From Pseudomonas triticifolii (GTDB taxonomy: Bacteria > Pseudomonadota > Gammaproteobacteria > Pseudomonadales > Pseudomonadaceae), in NCBI RefSeq assembly GCF_014358015.1, contig NZ_JACONV010000017.1:1-64000 (forward strand): a stretch of 64,000 nt of DNA. Reading direction: 5' to 3'. Made by a program: the position numbers and the translations under genes. Each line of letters opens with the position of its first letter. Within the stretch, counting starts at the first letter, position 1. Of this stretch, positions 60,759 to 64,000 are shown one piece after another. The notes beneath the pieces are model-generated. The model saw nothing but the letters and a program-made list of their open reading frames with translations. It ran no database searches and had not been told where the DNA came from.

Positions 60759-63014
60759 TCAGGCGCCTTTCTTGAGCTTGCGCAATTGACTGACCACCGA
60801 CTCCAGCGCACGGTCGAACAGCAGGGCATCGTCGAGAATCCGCACCGCACCGCGGCGAAACTCGACGGCCAGCCCTATCCGGGTCTTTTCCAGCACCTTC
60901 ATGCCGGTGCGGTTGACGAAAATGTAGCGCCCGCCGGGCTCGACGATAGCGGTCAGCTTGCAGCGCAGCTTGTGCTCTTCGTCTTCCTGAATTTCGACCC
61001 AGCAGCCAACCCGCAACGTATCCACCATCTGCAAACCGGCGTCATTCTCCGGCAGTTGCACGGGCATCTCTTGAAGCAGGGCTTCTTCGGGTGCAATCAG
61101 GACAATTTCTTCCATGACTTGCATCATGGGCGGGCCCTCGAACGCTGTGACGGACGCCGGCATGCCTGCCGCAGCCTCATCACCAGATACCTCGTGCAGC
61201 CGGGACAGATGCTGGAACGCCTGGACATGCAGCGACTCGAGCTGGCTGAAAAACTCGCTGGTGGCAAAAGGGTCGAACGCCGCGCTGGTCAGGCCATCGC
61301 GCAGCGCCTTGAGCAGACCGGGAACCAGATCCAGCAGTCGCTGACACGCTTGCGGATCGTTGTGCAGTTCAACACTCCAGATCAGCTCGTCCATGGTTAC
61401 CAGCCCCGCCTGCCACTCGCTGGAGCCATCACCGTGCTTGAGGCAGGTCAGCAACAGGACCTTGCTCCAGGCTTCTTGCAACAGGCGCACAACGGCCTCG
61501 GGCAGTGTCTTGCCCAGCAGACGTCGATTGAGTTCCTGCTGCACACGCTGACGCGCCAGTTCGGCGCGGGCACGCCCTTCTTCGGCGTCGCGGGTACGTT
61601 GCTCAAGCAGTTCGCTGCGCCGACGCTCATCGCTGGTGAACGCCAGAAAATCGGCCAGCAACTCGGAAAAAATCACCGGGTCGTCGACAAAATCGTTAAG
61701 CAGCCGCTGCACGATCTGCTCGACACGCATGTAGAGCGAGTCGCGCTGATAATCATCACGCCCACCCCAGCCGAGCGCTGCTGTGGCGATTTCATTGAGC
61801 AGACGACGGGCAGGATGACTGCCACGGCTGAAGAAACTTTTATCGAGCACCGCCACTTTGAGCATCGGAATCTGCAGACGCCCGATCAGGGCAAGCAGAG
61901 AAGGCGGCAGGTTGCGGTCATCGAGGATGAATTCGAACAACATCGCAATCAGGTTGATGACATCTTCATCACCCGCACCCACACCACGGGACTTGCCGCT
62001 CCTGACGCTGACACGCGTGAGCAATTGCTCAAGCTGATCACGCAGGTCGAAGTCGTCAGAGGCCTGCTGTGCTGGCACGTACTGCTGCAAGTGCGAAAGC
62101 AGACGCAGCAGGTCCTTGCTGGAGATGGGGCGTACTTCGGTGTTGGGTTCGTGGCGTGGTGTCAGATTGCCCCTGACCTGCAGTAACAGCTCCTGCAACG
62201 CCGAAAACACTTCTTGCACGCCTTTATCGAGCTTATCGGCTGCCTCGGCCAACGCAGGGGCGGACAACTCCGAACTACGAACGCGCGGCGTCGGATGGTC
62301 AGACGCACGACGCGCAGGCAAGGCCTTCATGTCCGGCAGGATACCGGTGGCGATCAACAGCTGATTCGCTTCACCATAAAGATGGTCGGCGTTGCTCAGC
62401 ACGTAGCGTTCGAAGAGCTTGAGAATGATCAGCTTGACCTTGATCTCGACACCCAGACTGCGTGCGGCTTCGAGAAAAAGCCTGCACAGAATCGCCGGCC
62501 CCATGGGATTGGTCTCATCCGTCACAGGCTGTGGCAGCAATGCGTTGAGGCGCAAAGTGAAGTGGCCCAGCGCAAGGCCGTCGCGGCTCATGACTTTAGT
62601 GACCATCGCATCGACGGCAACGGTCTTTTCGAGCTCGTCATTCGGCACCAGCGCAAGCTTGTCGAACGATACGGACGCAGACAGCACGGGCTCGCTCACT
62701 CGATACTGGCCAAGCGCCAGAAAGGATTCATAGAACTTGTCGAGAAAGCCGCGCTCTATGCTTTTACGCTTGAGGCGCAAGTCCCGCATCGCTTCAAAGA
62801 AAAGGTTTTGCTCGCTGTTGCTGCTGGCGCGGTCAGCCATCTCGAACAGGGTATCGTCGGCGTTGTCGAAAAGCGCTTGCAATGCGTCCTTGAGATGCTG
62901 TGCAGCCTTGTCACGCACTTGCAGTAAAACCACGGGCAAGCGGGACAGGGGCGCACTGCCTCCTGGAACGGAGGATATCTTGCTTAACGGCACTACATTT
63001 TCGTCGTTCGGCAT
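60759..63014 (-). CDS. DUF1631 family protein with PilZ-like C-terminus
   Basis: The 751-residue cytoplasmic protein of unknown function starts MPNDENVVPLSKISSVPGGS; an in-frame extension of 30 residues was rejected. It is mostly helical. Recognisable stretches are LSVRSGKSRGVGAGDEDVINLIAMLFEFILDDRNLP near 375 and a coiled, charged region TSDERRRSELLEQRTRDAEEGRARAELARQRVQQEL near 490. The last 90 residues (VGCWVEIQEDEEHKLRCKLTAIV, then YIFVNRTGMKVLEKTRIGL) look like a PilZ-type beta-barrel. Binding of cyclic di-GMP is speculative. It lies between ampD and nadC, as in P. aeruginosa. Confidence 0.85.
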   Translation of the reverse strand: MPNDENVVPLSKISSVPGGSAPLSRLPVVLLQVRDKAAQHLKDALQALFDNADDTLFEMADRASSNSEQNLFFEAMRDLRLKRKSIERGFLDKFYESFLALGQYRVSEPVLSASVSFDKLALVPNDELEKTVAVDAMVTKVMSRDGLALGHFTLRLNALLPQPVTDETNPMGPAILCRLFLEAARSLGVEIKVKLIILKLFERYVLSNADHLYGEANQLLIATGILPDMKALPARRASDHPTPRVRSSELSAPALAEAADKLDKGVQEVFSALQELLLQVRGNLTPRHEPNTEVRPISSKDLLRLLSHLQQYVPAQQASDDFDLRDQLEQLLTRVSVRSGKSRGVGAGDEDVINLIAMLFEFILDDRNLPPSLLALIGRLQIPMLKVAVLDKSFFSRGSHPARRLLNEIATAALGWGGRDDYQRDSLYMRVEQIVQRLLNDFVDDPVIFSELLADFLAFTSDERRRSELLEQRTRDAEEGRARAELARQRVQQELNRRLLGKTLPEAVVRLLQEAWSKVLLLTCLKHGDGSSEWQAGLVTMDELIWSVELHNDPQACQRLLDLVPGLLKALRDGLTSAAFDPFATSEFFSQLESLHVQAFQHLSRLHEVSGDEAAAGMPASVTAFEGPPMMQVMEEIVLIAPEEALLQEMPVQLPENDAGLQMVDTLRVGCWVEIQEDEEHKLRCKLTAIVEPGGRYIFVNRTGMKVLEKTRIGLAVEFRRGAVRILDDALLFDRALESVVSQLRKLKKGA

Positions 63015-63357
63015 TACACCCCCTGACAGGAACTTCCTGAGCGCATCACAACGCGGCCTGCAGCCTGCGTCGCTCAACGATCCCCTTGGCTGGCGCCACG
63101 TCAAACCTATGACGTCAAATACAAGTCGGATTATCTTTCAAAACTTGTCATCGACGCCAGCTAAGTCTTTTCGTCCCCGCAAACGAGGGCGGCACTGCCT
63201 CTATGCGGGGATAGACCGCGTCATTTGCGTTACATCGCAAAGCTTTTTGATAAACCGACCAACAGCATGTCTTGAATGCAGGACAAGGCAGCCCGCGCGG
63301 GTGGGTTGAACGGGAGCGGTGCCTTATACTCGGACGACTTTGTGAGTGGAGCCTGCT
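63015..63357. other. Divergent intergenic region DUF1631-nadC
   Basis: This gap holds a direct repeat acgtcaaa at about 63099 and 63112 (TTTGACGT on the minus strand, upstream of the DUF1631 gene), and a TATACT -10-like element at 63325-63330 before nadC. I see no gene in it. Confidence 0.4.
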
Positions 63358-64000
63358 ATGCCGAATTTACGCCTTGCCGCCCTGACCGCCGAAATTGAAG
63401 CCAATGTGCGCCGCGCGTTGCTTGAAGACGTCGGCAGTGGCGACATCACCGCCCAATTGATTCCTGCAGAGCGACTGGCCAAAGCCACGATTATCTCGCG
63501 CGACGCTGCAGTGATCGCAGGCACCGCCTGGGTCGACGCCGTCTTTCGTCAGCTGGATCCTCGGGTCGCCGTGCATTGGCAGGTGAGCGACGGTGACCGA
63601 GTCAGCCCCAATCAGGCGCTGTTTCATCTGGAAGGTCCTGCCAGGTCGCTGTTGACCGGCGAACGCAGTGCGCTCAACTTCCTGCAGATGCTCTCAGGCG
63701 TGGCCACCCGCGCGCAGTACTTTGCGGACATGGTCGCTGGCACTCAGGTAAAACTGCTCGACACCCGCAAGACGTTGCCGGGCCTGCGCCTGGCGCAGAA
63801 ATACGCAGTCACGTGCGGCGGCTGTCATAACCATCGCATCGGCTTGCATGACGCGTTCCTGATCAAGGAAAACCACATCGCCGCCTGTGGCGGTATCGCC
63901 GAGTCCATCGACGCGGCCCACAAGATCGCCCCCGGCAAGCCGGTGGAAGTCGAAGTGGAGAGCCTTGATGAACTCAGGCAGGCGCTGGACGCCGGAGCAG
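63358..64000 (+). CDS. nadC: Nicotinate-nucleotide pyrophosphorylase (quinolinate phosphoribosyltransferase), partial
   Basis: NadC converts quinolinate and PRPP to nicotinate mononucleotide in NAD synthesis. The 214 residues present start [20 protein letters not shown]. They have [78 protein letters not shown] and the start of the barrel [18 protein letters not shown]. The gene runs off the right edge; about 70 residues are expected beyond it. The ATG lies about 28 bases after a TATACT element. Confidence 0.95.
   Translation, partial: MPNLRLAALTAEIEANVRRALLEDVGSGDITAQLIPAERLAKATIISRDAAVIAGTAWVDAVFRQLDPRVAVHWQVSDGDRVSPNQALFHLEGPARSLLTGERSALNFLQMLSGVATRAQYFADMVAGTQVKLLDTRKTLPGLRLAQKYAVTCGGCHNHRIGLHDAFLIKENHIAACGGIAESIDAAHKIAPGKPVEVEVESLDELRQALDAGA

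Noticed and set aside
59793-62186. Open frame of nearly 800 codons opposite ampE, ampD and the DUF1631 gene
   Set aside because: It crosses three real genes and their gaps, lacks domains, and has shadow composition.

Overview
This window is a GC-rich chromosomal segment that reads as a fluorescent pseudomonad, most likely of the Pseudomonas syringae group. The evidence is the gene order (hisC-hisD-hisG-murA-ibaG-mla / kds-lpt-rpoN-hpf-ptsN-rapZ-ptsO / sodA-fumC-fagA / pmbA-darP-tldD / yhdP-rng-maf-mreDCB / gatCAB / ampE-ampD-DUF1631-nadC), a short-form HisG, a fused fructose PTS protein, and REP-type palindromes between genes. Species assignment is inference. I see no rRNA, tRNA, insertion sequence, integrase, prophage or CRISPR array.

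Layout. 0.1-8.1 kb (minus strand): histidine synthesis, murA, ibaG and the mlaFEDCB phospholipid transport operon. 8.4-15.5 kb (plus): the Kdo and LPS-transport operon (kdsD, kdsC, lptC, lptA, lptB), then rpoN with hpf, ptsN, rapZ and ptsO (nitrogen PTS and sigma-54 cluster). 15.5-18.6 kb (minus): a truncated membrane-protein remnant, then the Fur-type fagA-fumC-orfX-sodA unit with a Fur-box-like sequence upstream. 18.6-32.3 kb: a REP cluster, pmbA/tldD with darP on the opposite strand, a nitrilase, the giant AsmA-like YhdP, RNase G, Maf and the mreBCD cell-shape genes. 32.5-37.8 kb (plus): gatCAB, a REPIN, an RlpA-like lipoprotein, a Ca/Na antiporter and a CMD-family protein.

38.1-48.7 kb is the most distinctive part, an envelope-remodelling region. 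It holds a remnant of a sensor kinase, an OmpR-family response regulator, a SAM methyltransferase, an Ais-like LPS phosphatase divergent from an EptA-like phosphoethanolamine transferase, and a tightly coupled operon: UDP-glucose dehydrogenase, UDP-glucuronate epimerase, polyprenyl-phosphate glycosyltransferase, LAB_N membrane protein, ArnT-like transferase, SdiA-regulated-like protein. The logic parallels the L-Ara4N (arn) pathway, but the amino-sugar enzymes ArnA, ArnB and ArnD are missing. I infer that it adds a hexuronic acid, probably galacturonic acid, to lipid A or LPS core.

48.7-64 kb: an AEC transporter, a Tat-exported PhoD-like phosphatase, the fructose PTS operon fruBKA with divergent fruR and a Cra-type operator, a TatD DNase, ampDE, a DUF1631 protein and the start of nadC, which runs off the window. 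The window therefore encodes most of both phosphotransferase systems usual in Pseudomonas (PtsN and PtsO of the nitrogen PTS; FruB and FruA), together with rpoN.
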